Below, one piece after another: positions 1 to 8,500 of a DNA stretch of 11,718 nucleotides. The position numbers and the translations under genes are program-made. Source of the stretch: Acidobacteriaceae bacterium (GTDB lineage Bacteria > Acidobacteriota > Terriglobia > Terriglobales > Acidobacteriaceae); NCBI GenBank assembly GCA_009781125.1, contig WQYS01000047.1:1-11718 (forward strand), in the 5' to 3' direction. Each line of letters opens with the position of its first letter. Position 1 is the stretch's first letter. The notes below the pieces were generated by a model. It saw only the letters and a program-made list of their open reading frames with translations, was not told where the DNA came from and searched no databases.

Positions 1-133
1 CGGCCTCGGACCCGCGATTCTTCCACTCCTCGGGCGTCCAGTCAGCAAAAGGAGGCAGGATAAAACTATTTCTGGCAAAGAACTCTCTCGCTTCAGCAAT
101 ACTTTTATTGATAGTGGACCTGTTCATGCTCAT
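1..133 (-). CDS. D-lyxose ketol-isomerase-like protein, N-terminal fragment
   Basis: This gene is cut by the left window edge; only the first 44 codons are present, reading leftwards. The peptide begins MSMNRSTINKSIAEAREFF and continues with NSFILPPFADWTPEEWKN, which resembles the N-terminus of D-lyxose isomerases (Lyx_isomer family). These are cytoplasmic cupin-fold metalloenzymes that interconvert D-lyxose with D-xylulose and D-mannose with D-fructose. I chose the ATG at 131-133 over the second in-frame ATG (125-127) because a GGGAGGGA Shine-Dalgarno-like run lies about 6 bases upstream of it. The gene follows the GH92 mannosidase on the same strand after 227 bp, so mannose released by the mannosidase is a sensible substrate; that link is inference. 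The metal-binding residues lie outside the window, so the family call rests on N-terminal resemblance only. Confidence 0.7.
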   Translation of the reverse strand, partial: MSMNRSTINKSIAEAREFFARNSFILPPFADWTPEEWKNRGSEA

Positions 134-176
134 ACGTATTCCCTCCCGGAGCAGGAAGCTTCGGAACAGACCCTCT

Positions 177-188
177 CTTTACGTAAAG
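177..188. promoter_or_regulatory. 12-bp palindrome upstream of the isomerase gene
   Basis: CTTTACGTAAAG is a perfect palindrome with a central CG, 44 bp upstream of the isomerase start. Central-CG palindromes are typical of LacI-family operators, so sugar-responsive control is possible. No regulator gene is visible in the window. Confidence 0.35.
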
Positions 189-210
189 AAAGAGTGTCCT
201 ACAACCCTTG

Positions 211-228
211 CCTTGAATGCTTTCAAGG
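211..228. repeat. Inverted repeat CCTTGAA-TGCT-TTCAAGG
   Basis: This is a perfect 7-bp inverted repeat with a 4-base loop, in the gap between the GH92 gene and the isomerase gene. It could be an operator or a weak hairpin. No T-tract follows in either direction, so it does not look like an intrinsic terminator. Confidence 0.35.
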
Positions 229-360
229 ATTAAGGAAACATTATCTCCGATGCGGCGGCGCTGTCAAGATAGAGGTTACAGCCGGAAAGCCGCTCGGCGG
301 CTTATATAGCTGAACCCGCCTGGAAATTCAAACCGCTGCGGTCACAGGTGAAATCGTACC

Positions 361-2661
361 CTAACCGAGCAGCGCTGCTTTCATGGAAAAGACCAATCGC
401 GAGCCTTCCATAATTGCCTTATGCGAGATGAAGTCTTCACCATGCGGCTTGCCATTTACGTTTGGACGGTCGCTGTAAACGTTGCGAGAGCCATGATTGA
501 CAGCCTCAAGAATCGTCTTGCGTCCATTGGGTAAGTTGATGATTGCCCGGTTGAATAAAGGAGCACTCAAAACATAGCTGGCCTTTCCGGGGCAAGCCGA
601 AAGAAAGCCGAGAGCGCCCATCACGTACCAGGCAGCCATCGATCCGGTATCTTCGTCTCCGGGAAAATCGTCTGCAGTATATAGCTTGTCGAGAACTCTG
701 CGGGTCCAGTACTGCATGAGGTCTGGCCGTCCGGCGGCTGCAAACATGGGAAGGAAAAGATGGACAGGCTGGTTGCTGTGCGCATACTGTCCAAAATCAG
801 CGGCAGCCATCTCCGCCATCTCTTGAAGCTCATAGTTATAGTAGCCAACGTCAAAGACAGCAGGCATCGTCAACATCTCTTCCATATCTTTGACGAATGT
901 TTTCTTCCCGCCCATGGCTTCGATCAGTCCAGCAGCATTATGAGGCACGGCGAAGCGATGCTGCCACGCAGAACCTTCCACGTATGGACTTCCCCAGGCG
1001 ATAGGATTGAACGGCGTCAGCCAGCTTCCATCGGCCTTCCTGCCGCGCGGAAATCGTGTCTTCGCATCGTAAACGTTACGCCAGTTTTCGGAGCGCTTCT
1101 CGAACATTACAGCGTCTGCCTCATGGCCTGCCGCGCGCGCCACCTGCGCAATACAGAAGTCGCCGTAGGCTGCATCCATCGTTTCAGTGACAGCCTGATG
1201 AATCTTATCCGCGGGAATATAGCCTAACTTCAGGTAGAACTCGATTCCCCGGCGTCCGTAACCTTTGTCCGGATCACCCGGCTCTGTCGCGTGCCTCTTC
1301 AGAGCCTGATAGGCCGCTTCGAGATCGTATCCCTGGATACCTTTGCTGGCAGCATCGCCAAACACGGCATCGAGAAGGCTTCCAGTCATGGCCGCGCGGT
1401 AGCCCGGACTGGGGAACTGCGGCAGCCAGCCGCCCTCCTTCGAGGCGTTCACCCATGCCTGGAGAACTTCGCCTAGCCGCTCCGGGTTCAGAATCGACAT
1501 CAGCGGATACCACACTCGATAGACATCCCAATAGCCGTGATCGGCATACATCACGCCTGGAGTTACCTTGCCCGTATACGGACTGAAGTGAATGGGCTTG
1601 CCGGAGTCATCCATCTCGTGCCACATGCGCGGGAACAGAAAGCTCCTGTACAGAGACGAATAGAAAGTACGCTGCTGCGCCGGGGTCGCTCCCTCAATGA
1701 GGATGCGGCCCAATTCCCTTTCCCACACCTCTTCCGATGACCTGTGCATCGCTTCAAACGGCTTCGTTCCCAGTTCAAGCTCAAGGTTTCGCATGGCTTG
1801 ATCCGAGGAGATGAACGAAGTCGCAATGCGCACATCGATCGGACGGTTTGCCTCGGCCTGGAACCGGACGACGCCAATGCGGCGATGCGGCAGTTGCTTG
1901 ACTTCAAAGCCGGCGATTGGCCTGTCGATCTGGATCAGATAGTAGGATGCAAATCCTTCAGGCACCCCCCCGCTGTTCGCCCGCGTCAGGCCACGAATCA
2001 CGGAATTGCCAGAGTGCTCGCGTTCGAGATGGGCGTCATCCCCCGGAAGGTCAATGACTAAGCCCGCCGGGCCTGACTCACGGAAGGTGAGGCGCAGGAT
2101 CGAGCAGCGCTCGGTCGGCACCATCTCCAACTGGCAGCGGTATCGCAGCAGATCGAGCCGCAGATAGCCTGGCCTGATAACGCTGGTCTCTACCCTGTAA
2201 GACGAAGCTCGATCTGCAGGAAGCAGCGATGGCGGCTCGTTGATGAAGGGGAGAAAGGCAGCCTGGCCATAATCGGCCAGCCAGGGACTCAGTTGATGCG
2301 TGCAGCGGACACCTTCCAGACGCTGGTCTGAAGCATTAAAGAACCACGCCCCGCCATCCTCTCGCGTCTGTAGCGTCCAATGCGCCATGCCGAATGGCAT
2401 CGCAATAAGAGGCAAGGTATTTCCACGTGAAAATAACGGGCTGGAGTTCGTTCCCTGCAGGACATTCACTAGATCCACGAGCTTTCCGGAAGCTCGCGTG
2501 CGTGTTTCCGCTGCCATGGCCGCTATCGAAGAAACCTTCCGGGCGTCAGAGACTCCCTGCTCTGCTTCTGTGTCTGCCGACGCCATCGTTCCAGCGATTG
2601 CAACCGTAGCCGCTCCCTTACCAGCGGCTTTAAGAAAATCACGCCTGTTGGTTATCTTCAT
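361..2661 (-). CDS. TAT-exported GH92 family alpha-mannosidase
   Basis: This 766-residue protein has a twin-arginine signal at its start (NRRDFLKAAG, then a small-residue hydrophobic stretch ending near MASADTEA), so it is probably exported folded. The rest matches glycoside hydrolase family 92, calcium-dependent exo-alpha-mannosidases. It has an N-terminal beta-sandwich-like part, then GYWDVYRVWYPL (around residue 375), EGSAWQHRFAVPHN (from residue 562; the family usually has EGNAWQY..VPHD), HSNQP (628-632) and GDEDTGSMAAWYVMGALGF (from residue 668), which carries the Asp residues associated with the catalytic base in this family. Two departures stand out: HSNQP where GNEP is usual, and VPHN where VPHD is usual. 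Length is normal for the family. A putative promoter lies at 2725-2753, and no clear Shine-Dalgarno precedes the ATG. The linkage specificity cannot be read from sequence. Confidence 0.87.
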   Translation of the reverse strand: MKITNRRDFLKAAGKGAATVAIAGTMASADTEAEQGVSDARKVSSIAAMAAETRTRASGKLVDLVNVLQGTNSSPLFSRGNTLPLIAMPFGMAHWTLQTREDGGAWFFNASDQRLEGVRCTHQLSPWLADYGQAAFLPFINEPPSLLPADRASSYRVETSVIRPGYLRLDLLRYRCQLEMVPTERCSILRLTFRESGPAGLVIDLPGDDAHLEREHSGNSVIRGLTRANSGGVPEGFASYYLIQIDRPIAGFEVKQLPHRRIGVVRFQAEANRPIDVRIATSFISSDQAMRNLELELGTKPFEAMHRSSEEVWERELGRILIEGATPAQQRTFYSSLYRSFLFPRMWHEMDDSGKPIHFSPYTGKVTPGVMYADHGYWDVYRVWYPLMSILNPERLGEVLQAWVNASKEGGWLPQFPSPGYRAAMTGSLLDAVFGDAASKGIQGYDLEAAYQALKRHATEPGDPDKGYGRRGIEFYLKLGYIPADKIHQAVTETMDAAYGDFCIAQVARAAGHEADAVMFEKRSENWRNVYDAKTRFPRGRKADGSWLTPFNPIAWGSPYVEGSAWQHRFAVPHNAAGLIEAMGGKKTFVKDMEEMLTMPAVFDVGYYNYELQEMAEMAAADFGQYAHSNQPVHLFLPMFAAAGRPDLMQYWTRRVLDKLYTADDFPGDEDTGSMAAWYVMGALGFLSACPGKASYVLSAPLFNRAIINLPNGRKTILEAVNHGSRNVYSDRPNVNGKPHGEDFISHKAIMEGSRLVFSMKAALLG

Positions 2662-2674
2662 GATTCTGTCAGCT

Positions 2675-2692
2675 TAATTGATAAAGCAATTA
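2675..2692. repeat. Small inverted repeat TAATTG/CAATTA in the GH92 leader
   Basis: Two perfect 6-bp arms separated by 6 bases sit 14 bp upstream of the GH92 ATG, inside the predicted untranslated leader. This could be an operator half-site pair or a weak RNA hairpin near the ribosome-binding region. It is AT-rich, so chance is a real alternative. Confidence 0.25.
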
Positions 2693-2724
2693 TCGAACAG
2701 AATCGCTCCCTGTCGTTGCTGTGG

Positions 2725-2753
2725 GTTATGAACGATTAATTCGTACCTGACAA
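2725..2753 (-). promoter_or_regulatory. Candidate sigma70-type promoter for the GH92 gene
   Basis: On the minus strand, TTGTCA (2753-2748; 5 of 6 to the -35 consensus) and CATAAC (2730-2725; 4 of 6 to the -10 consensus) are separated by exactly 17 bp. A start near 2718 would give a leader of roughly 57 bases before the ATG at 2661. The promoter lies outside the island, in backbone sequence. Confidence 0.4.
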
Positions 2754-2898
2754 CCAAGGCAAGCCCGGTTTCAGGATCGCTTAATAGAAGATAAAATGAG
2801 TCCGCCCAAAAACATCAGATAACCTCTTTGTAGGATTACCTCTGTACGTTTTCGGTACGCAGCAAGGTATTATCTACTGGTTCTAAACAACTTAGTAT

Positions 2899-2924
2899 TT
2901 GGGGCGGCTAGTGGGGTTCGAACC
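2899..2924. repeat. attL-like 26-bp tRNA-His 3' tag
   Basis: This stretch is identical to 11466-11491 and then diverges abruptly (G at 2925, C at 11492). It contains the complement of the CCA end (2900-2902), discriminator, acceptor strand (2904-2910), T-stem and T-loop, but no anticodon arm, D-arm or 5' acceptor strand follows. It is therefore a tag left by integration, not a second tRNA gene. Confidence 0.87.
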
Positions 2925-2987
2925 GCAGTGGGCTGTTTAGAATCTGAAACTTACAGGTTCTCCAACTACTTAGAAAGCGCAAAATTC

Positions 2988-3023
2988 CTACAATCCCAGA
3001 CCCTTAGCACAATCTAGCACAAA
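2988..3023. repeat. Candidate left integrase arm-type sites
   Basis: CTACAATC (2988-2995), CCTTAGCACAAT (3002-3013) and a further TAGCACAA (3016-3023, 11 bp after the copy starting at 3005) lie 64-99 bp inside the left att tag. CTACAATC and CCTTAGCACAAT recur in the same order and orientation near the right att site (11382-11389 and 11411-11422). Short direct repeats flanking a core site are what tyrosine recombinases use as arm-type sites. The function is inferred. Confidence 0.5.
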
Positions 3024-3172
3024 TCAGAGAACTTCACTGATCCGCATACCACACAAAAATTTATAGCGATTCCGAGGTCTATTCAAAGCTTGTTTTAGAA
3101 CTGTAGGAATCGTAATGAGTGTATGCCATGGGGATTTGTCTTTGTCCATTATCGAGTTCCTCCAGCAGCGGT

Positions 3173-3313
3173 CTACGCTTCTGCTGCATGATGTTGGTTA
3201 TGGGTATACACATCCATCGTGATAGAACCCATCGAAGCGTGTCCGGTGCGTTTATCCCTCAATTTCAGCGGTATTCGCAAGTGGTCCATCGTTGACGTGT
3301 CAAAATGGTGAGT
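3173..3313 (-). pseudogene. Tyrosine recombinase (phage integrase) C-terminal remnant
   Basis: Reading leftwards, 46 open codons end at a TAG (3175-3173) and are preceded in frame by a TAA (3316-3314). The peptide contains GHASMGSITMDVYTH, the hallmark end of tyrosine recombinases: the Gly-His of the catalytic box and, about 10 residues later, the Tyr nucleophile (codon 3208-3206) in the Y-T-H context. The conserved HxLRH box expected some 30 residues earlier is not recognisable (the sequence there reads TSTMDHLRIPLK), and no start codon or N-terminal domain is present. It is therefore a decayed fragment. It sits about 250 bp from the left att tag and points toward it, so it is the likely relic of the enzyme that inserted the island. 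The motif is seen directly; the role is inference. Confidence 0.75.
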
Positions 3314-3453
3314 TTACGGTTACGCTCCACGTTCATATCCAAGGGTTGTAAGGCAAGTCCCTGCCGGGCAGCATGTAACCTTGAAACATATGGCTATATT
3401 TTTTGATAACATTAGCCATCTCTTTCTTGAATCGGTTCCAGCAAGAGTTTTTT

Positions 3454-4944
3454 ATGGCTTCTACGAAGAGCGCCAGTCAGTCTATTTCACCCTGGGATTT
3501 AGCGGAAACCGAGCGGCTTCTCGACCACCCCGCTGTGCGCCTGTTGAGGAGCCCGAATGGAGCGTTCACGCTTACCTTTCTGCATCGCGCCTTCAAAGAA
3601 CAGCATGACATTTCCGTTTCAGAATCGCATTTAAGGGCACGTCTGGAGAATTTTCTCGAAGAATCGCGAGCGCTTCAGCCCGGCTCCTATCCGAGGACGG
3701 CGTCAGATTATCTTGCTGCCTGGTGCGGTGATGAGCAGCTTCTGCTCAAAAAGCTGTATAGCCATCAGGTCGAAGAACCTGTCTTTGAATTGACCTCTGG
3801 CGCCGAGCGCGCCATGCAGTGGATCGAAGACCTACAGGCAAAACCTTTCATCGGCGCGGAGTCCAGGCTGGAATTAATTCTGCGCAACCTGGAGGAGATT
3901 GTTCTGTTTTCGACGCCTGATGTCGAGAAGCGAATCTCCGTATTGCGGGAGCAGCAATTGGATATCCAGGCGCAGATCGATGTGATGCTGACGAGCAATA
4001 TGGCTGTCGCATACACGCCGGTTCAACTGACGGAGCGTTTTGCCAATGCGCTTGATCTGGCTCGCGGCCTTACCGGTGACTTTCGCCAGTTGGAGGAGAA
4101 CTTCAAGGAAGTAGCGCGCTCGCTCGCTGAGAGCCACGCGAAGCCGGGAGTCAAAAAGGGACGCATGGTCGGCCAGTTGCTCGACACGCACGCGGCCATT
4201 AAGGATTCGCCTCAGGGACAGAGCTTCTACGCCTTCTGGAATCTTCTCTCCTCGCCCGAGCGCCAGCAGCGGTGGCGAGAACTGACCCGGCAGGTCTATC
4301 GCATTGAGAAGATCGATTCGGCCCTGCGCTCCAACCGGCTGCTGGAACGGCTTTCGAGCCTGCTGCTTGTCGAGGGCGAGCGCGTCGTCCGCTCCAATGA
4401 GCGCATGGCCGCGACGCTGCGGCGCGCGCTGGAGTCCGCCGCGTCCGGCGAAGATCAGCGGCTCCGCGAACTTATCCACGAGATTCAGCAGGCTGCCATC
4501 ATCGTTCGGAACAATCCGCCATCGGAAGATGAATTCTTCGATTTTGCCGGGCCGCCGGTTCCGTTTGCCAACTTCAGCCGAAGCTTCTGGCAGCCGGATG
4601 CGAACGGAAGTTTGTTAGACGAATTCTCCTTCGCCTCCGGCGCGGAACTGGACCGGTCCATCGTCGATCGCTTCAAAAATCTTGCGGATTTGAATCTTAA
4701 GCGTCTTCGCGAGCATATCCGCGAGTGCCTCTCGACCCACGATTCGATTCTCTTATCCGAGATTCTGCGGCAATTTCCTGCCACGGATGGCGCGATTGAG
4801 ATCATCGGTTATCTCGTCATCGCGACGCAGGAGGATACGCATTATGTCGCCCGAAACCAGTTTGCCAGCATCTGGGTCGAGGACGCGGCCGGGAGAGCAA
4901 GCTGGCGCGTTCCAGAGGTTTTGTTTGCACGGGCAGGTGAGTAA
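3454..4944 (+). CDS. jetA: JetA, Wadjet kleisin subunit (DUF3375)
   Basis: This protein of 496 residues is the kleisin-like (MukF/MksF-type) subunit of type I Wadjet. It bridges the JetC heads and binds JetB in the loop-extruding complex. The start of the protein shows the DUF3375 pattern: LLDHPAVRLLRSPNGAFTLTFLHRAF, followed by a helical wHTH-like region (YLAAWCGDEQLLLKKLY), a long helical middle (about 130-350) and a C-terminal region ending EVLFARAGE that would hold the second winged helix. I chose ATG 3454 over an upstream TTG at 3403: the extra 17 residues are hydrophobic (ITLAISFLN), out of place on a cytoplasmic kleisin, and the family alignment begins just after 3454. Only a weak Shine-Dalgarno precedes it. 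The TAA stop abuts the jetB ATG with no gap. It is the first gene of the operon. Confidence 0.9.
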   Translation: MASTKSASQSISPWDLAETERLLDHPAVRLLRSPNGAFTLTFLHRAFKEQHDISVSESHLRARLENFLEESRALQPGSYPRTASDYLAAWCGDEQLLLKKLYSHQVEEPVFELTSGAERAMQWIEDLQAKPFIGAESRLELILRNLEEIVLFSTPDVEKRISVLREQQLDIQAQIDVMLTSNMAVAYTPVQLTERFANALDLARGLTGDFRQLEENFKEVARSLAESHAKPGVKKGRMVGQLLDTHAAIKDSPQGQSFYAFWNLLSSPERQQRWRELTRQVYRIEKIDSALRSNRLLERLSSLLLVEGERVVRSNERMAATLRRALESAASGEDQRLRELIHEIQQAAIIVRNNPPSEDEFFDFAGPPVPFANFSRSFWQPDANGSLLDEFSFASGAELDRSIVDRFKNLADLNLKRLREHIRECLSTHDSILLSEILRQFPATDGAIEIIGYLVIATQEDTHYVARNQFASIWVEDAAGRASWRVPEVLFARAGE

Positions 4945-5524
4945 ATGCAGGATAATTCCGAGTTCGGCCCCAGAACATTTGCGCTAGCACAGCTATTCGT
5001 CGGCCCGGTGTACGCCGGGGATACGCAGATATGGGAGACGATTCGCGGCGAAAGAGAGTACCTTGCCCGCTACTTCCGCCAGATTGGGCAGGAACTCGTC
5101 GTCGATGAAGCGGAGGGCTACGCCTTCATCCGGCAGATGGAGCCGGATGGCGAAGAACGAGTACCAAGAATCGGGCGGCGACAGGTGCTTGGGTATGCGG
5201 CAACCGTCCTGCTGGTTTGTCTGCGCGAAGAGCTGGCGCGCTTCGATGCAGCTCCCGGAGATTCAACCCGGCTGGTACTTACCAGACAACAGTTGCGGGA
5301 TATGGTTGCGCAGTTCATCAAGAGAATCAAACAACCAGATTCGCGATACGCGCGCGATGGACAATGCGATCCGGCGAGCCGAAGAACTGGGATTTCTGAA
5401 GACGGTTGGACCGGCGGAGTCCGACACGCTTGAAGTGATGCGCATTTTGAAGGCGCGATTTGGTCCGTCGGAACTGGAACTGGTGAGGGAACGATTGATA
5501 CGGCATGGAGAAGGACAATCTTAA
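4945..5524 (+). pseudogene. jetB: JetB, Wadjet KITE/MukE-like subunit (DUF4194), frameshifted
   Basis: JetB is the MukE-like winged-helix subunit that binds the JetA kleisin. From the ATG at 4945 the frame reads a plausible DUF4194 protein (RTFALAQLFVGPVYAGD, then the GEREYLARYFRQIGQEL region and LRDMVAQFIKR). It then runs into unrelated sequence and stops at 5433 after 162 residues. The missing C-terminal half is in the +1 frame: NNQIRDTRAMDNAIRRAEEL, GFLKTV, then LEVMRILKARFGPSELELV, ending in a TAA at 5522-5524. The switch is most likely near ATC AAA CAA C (5326-5335); one base fewer there would give a continuous protein of about 192 residues, normal for the family, overlapping jetC by 20 bp. 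The alternatives are a true mutation, a sequencing error or recoding. An ATG at 5357 could start a 55-residue C-terminal piece, but it has no clear ribosome site. Confidence 0.85.
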
Positions 5525-8500
5525 TTCGCAGGACGAACTTCGGCGATTGCCGGGTTTTCGTCTCGACCGCCTGGAGCTGCTGAACTGGGGAACCTTTCAC
5601 GGGGAGGCGCAGGTCTTTGCGCCGCGCGGGGAGTGGTCGCTTCTGGTGGGCGAAAACGGCTCGGGAAAAACGACGGCCATTGATGCTTTGCGCACGCTCC
5701 TGGTGCCTCCGCGCATTCTCTCCTCTTCTTACAACGACGCTTCGGGAGATGGCCGCAAGGCCCATGACCGTACGCGGCGCTCCTACATTCGCGGTGCCTG
5801 GGCAAGCTCCAGCACCGTCGATTCAACCGCGCAGACCATCCAGTATCTGCGCGAACCGGGAACGCTGAGCGCAATCGCGGCTGTCTTCACCAACGCGGCA
5901 CACTCCGAATCGGTGACCCTGGCCCAGGTGCTTTGGGAGAGCGATGAGCAGGTCCGCGAGATATTCGCCATCTCTCACGCCGCCAAAAGCCTGAAAGACC
6001 TGCTCGGACAGCAGACCAACACCACCGAGATCCGGCGCGCTGCCAAACGCAGCGGATGGGAGGTATTCGACAGCTTTCCAGCTTACTCCGAGCGTATGCG
6101 CAAGCTGCTCTCGATCCCCGGCGAGAAGGCGCTTGAGGTGTTCAACCAGGCAATCGGGATGAAGGAGGTTAACGATATCGATGCGTTTGTTCGCCAGTTT
6201 CTGCTGCCCTCTGCCGATACCTTCGCCTTCATTCGGGATACGGTTCAGCCTCAGTACAGAACCCTCATGGACTGCTGGACAGCCATCGATCGCGCCGTGC
6301 GCCAGTTGCAGGCTCTGCGCCCCGTATCGGAGAATGCCGCGCGGGTTGCGGTCGCCGAATCCACAATTAATGAGTGGAAAGAGCTTCAGGATGCGGTAAG
6401 ACCTTACTTCCTGACAAAGTATCTCGGATTTCTGGAGCAGCGGGTGGCAGACCTGCAGAAGGAACATACGGTCGCTCAAGCGGAACGAGACGCCACAAAA
6501 ACTGGTCTGGAGCAGCGCAGAGGTGATCGCGACGGATTGATCGCCGCCATCAGCGCGACCGGCGTGGGGGCTCGCCTTCAGACCATCGATCGCGATATTC
6601 AATATTCAGAAGGAGAGTGGCAGCGAGCACAGACGCTGCGTAGCCGCATTCAACCCTCGATTGCGCTTCTCTCGGCGGAAGCTGCTTTGGCCGATGCGGC
6701 AGCCTTCGCCGGAGCGCAGTCTGATTGGGAGTCGGTAGAGATTCGGGAAAACCAGGTTTTCGATGAGAGTGAAGAACGCCGTGCCGAGCACCATTATCGT
6801 CAACAGACTGTTGTGAAGGATATGCTCGATGTGCGCGATGAGCTTTCAAGCACCGAGCGGAACAAGGTAAACATTCCAAGAAATTTTCTGGAGGTACGCT
6901 CACGCCTATGTGAGGCTCTCAAGGTCGATACAGCCACCATGCCGTTTGTCGGCGAGTTGATGGAAGTGAAGGCCGAATATGCGGAATGGGCTGGCGCTAT
7001 AGAGCGTCTACTGCGCGGTCTTGGACTATCCCTTCTGGTGCCGGAGCGTCTCTATCGTCCCGCCGCCGAGCTTATTAACTCGACCATGCTCAACCTGCGG
7101 CTGACATTTTATCCAGTGCCAGCGCAGGTTCCCATGCTGCCTCGTCTTTCCGCTGAGCTTGTGCCGGGGCGATTGTCCTTCCGTACCGATCATGCGCTGC
7201 ACTCCTGGGTGATCTCCGAACTAACGCGGCGATTCAACTATCGCTGCTGTGAAACGATTGCGGACCTGGAGCGAGTGGAAAAAGGCTTGACGCGGCAGGG
7301 ACTTCTGCGAGACCGCTCACGCCATCTCAAGGACGACACGCATTCGATCGACGACCCAAAGAACCGGATTCTTGGATGGTCCACGGAGCGGAAGATCGCC
7401 GCTCTACGGGCGCAACTTGTGGAACTGGAGAAGCAGGCCGAAGCCGCCGCGCGTGATTCGTCCCAGGCAGCCGACGCGGCCGCCAGCGCCAGAGCGCGTG
7501 CCGCCGCTGCCAGAGAACTCCTCGGCATTACAAAATTTCTGGACATCCATCCTGCCCATTGGAGCGAGCAACTTATTCGACTGCGTGAAGAAAAGGCGCT
7601 GCTGGAAAACAGCTCCGAAGAACTTCATCTGCTTGAACAGCAGAAAAAGAAGATCGAATTGGAAATCACGGATTTTGAGCAGCAGCTTCGGAAGATGGAT
7701 GGGAGTGTGCAGATTCTTGAGAGAGATCTGGGCGACTGCGCGCAGATCTCTCAAACCAGAAGAGTCGAGCTTAATAAGTTTTCAGACTATGAGCATGAAA
7801 GAACCGACGGGGACTTTACACGATTGCTGGAGTCCCACGATCCGCTCACGATGGACAACATGGACCAGTTGATACACACGGTCTTCAACAGAATTCAGGG
7901 GAGGATAAATAACGAATCTGGAAAAGCCAACGAAGCAGTCGTAAAGATGGAGGTGGCCATGAGCGATTTTCTTAAGGAGTTCACCGAGTTTGGCCAGACG
8001 CTTCTCTCCGGGCGCGCATACGCGGATAGTTTTCTTGCCGTACAGCGAAGAATCGAAGAGGAAGACCTCCCGCAGCATAGAGAGCGCTTTGAACACTATC
8101 TCGACGAAAACCTCGTGGGCGACCTTATCATGCTGGATAGCCGGCTCCGGGAGCATGACGATGCGATTAAATCGCGAGTGGAAGAGATTAATCAGGCTCT
8201 CCGCACGATTGCGTATCACGAGAATACCTACGTTCAACTGCACTTGGCCAACCGTCCGAATCTGCAGATCGGAGAGTTCAGGCGCTCCTTGAAAGAATGC
8301 TACGAACATGGGATCGATCCTGCTCCCGAGGAGCGCCTGCGCATCTTCGAGCGCGTGCGCGCTCTATTGGAAAAATTTAAGGCAAACCCAGAAGAGACAC
8401 AGCGCGTCACCGACGTTCGCACCTGGTACAGTACCGGCATTAAGGAACTGCTGCGGCAGGATGATTCCGAGATCGACTACTCCGCAGCAACCACGGGCAG

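Larger units (their letters stand above)
2925..3453. other. Left-end island intergenic region with integrase debris
   Basis: This 529-bp stretch between the left att tag and jetA holds no intact gene. It contains TAGCACAA repeats (3005-3023), an imperfect inverted pair ATTCCTACA/TGTAGGAAT (2984-2992 and 3102-3110), and the tyrosine recombinase remnant (3173-3313). The AT-rich block from about 3381 to 3415 is the likely promoter region of the jet operon: TTGAAA at 3381-3386 could be a -35 element, but no convincing -10 lies at the right spacing. I see no terminator, riboswitch or tRNA in it. Confidence 0.6.

Noticed and set aside
760..2061. Several plus-strand open frames opposite the GH92 gene
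   Set aside because: They overlap a gene with a TAT signal and several GH92 motifs, and their translations look like antisense noise.
2899..2975. A second tRNA-His gene at the left repeat
   Set aside because: Only the 3' 26 bases match. Beyond 2924 there is no T-stem partner, anticodon arm, D-arm or 5' acceptor strand, so it is an integration tag.
3403..3453. Longer jetA from an upstream TTG start
   Set aside because: It would add a hydrophobic 17-residue leader unlike cytoplasmic kleisin subunits, has no ribosome-binding site, and DUF3375 similarity begins right after the ATG at 3454.
3874..4479. 201-codon minus-strand open frame inside jetA
   Set aside because: It lies wholly within jetA, which has clear family motifs on the plus strand; it shows no recognisable domain and is a shadow of GC-rich coding sequence.
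5823..6602. 259-codon minus-strand open frame inside jetC
   Set aside because: It is fully covered by jetC, its translation matches no known pattern, and it has no upstream signals of its own.
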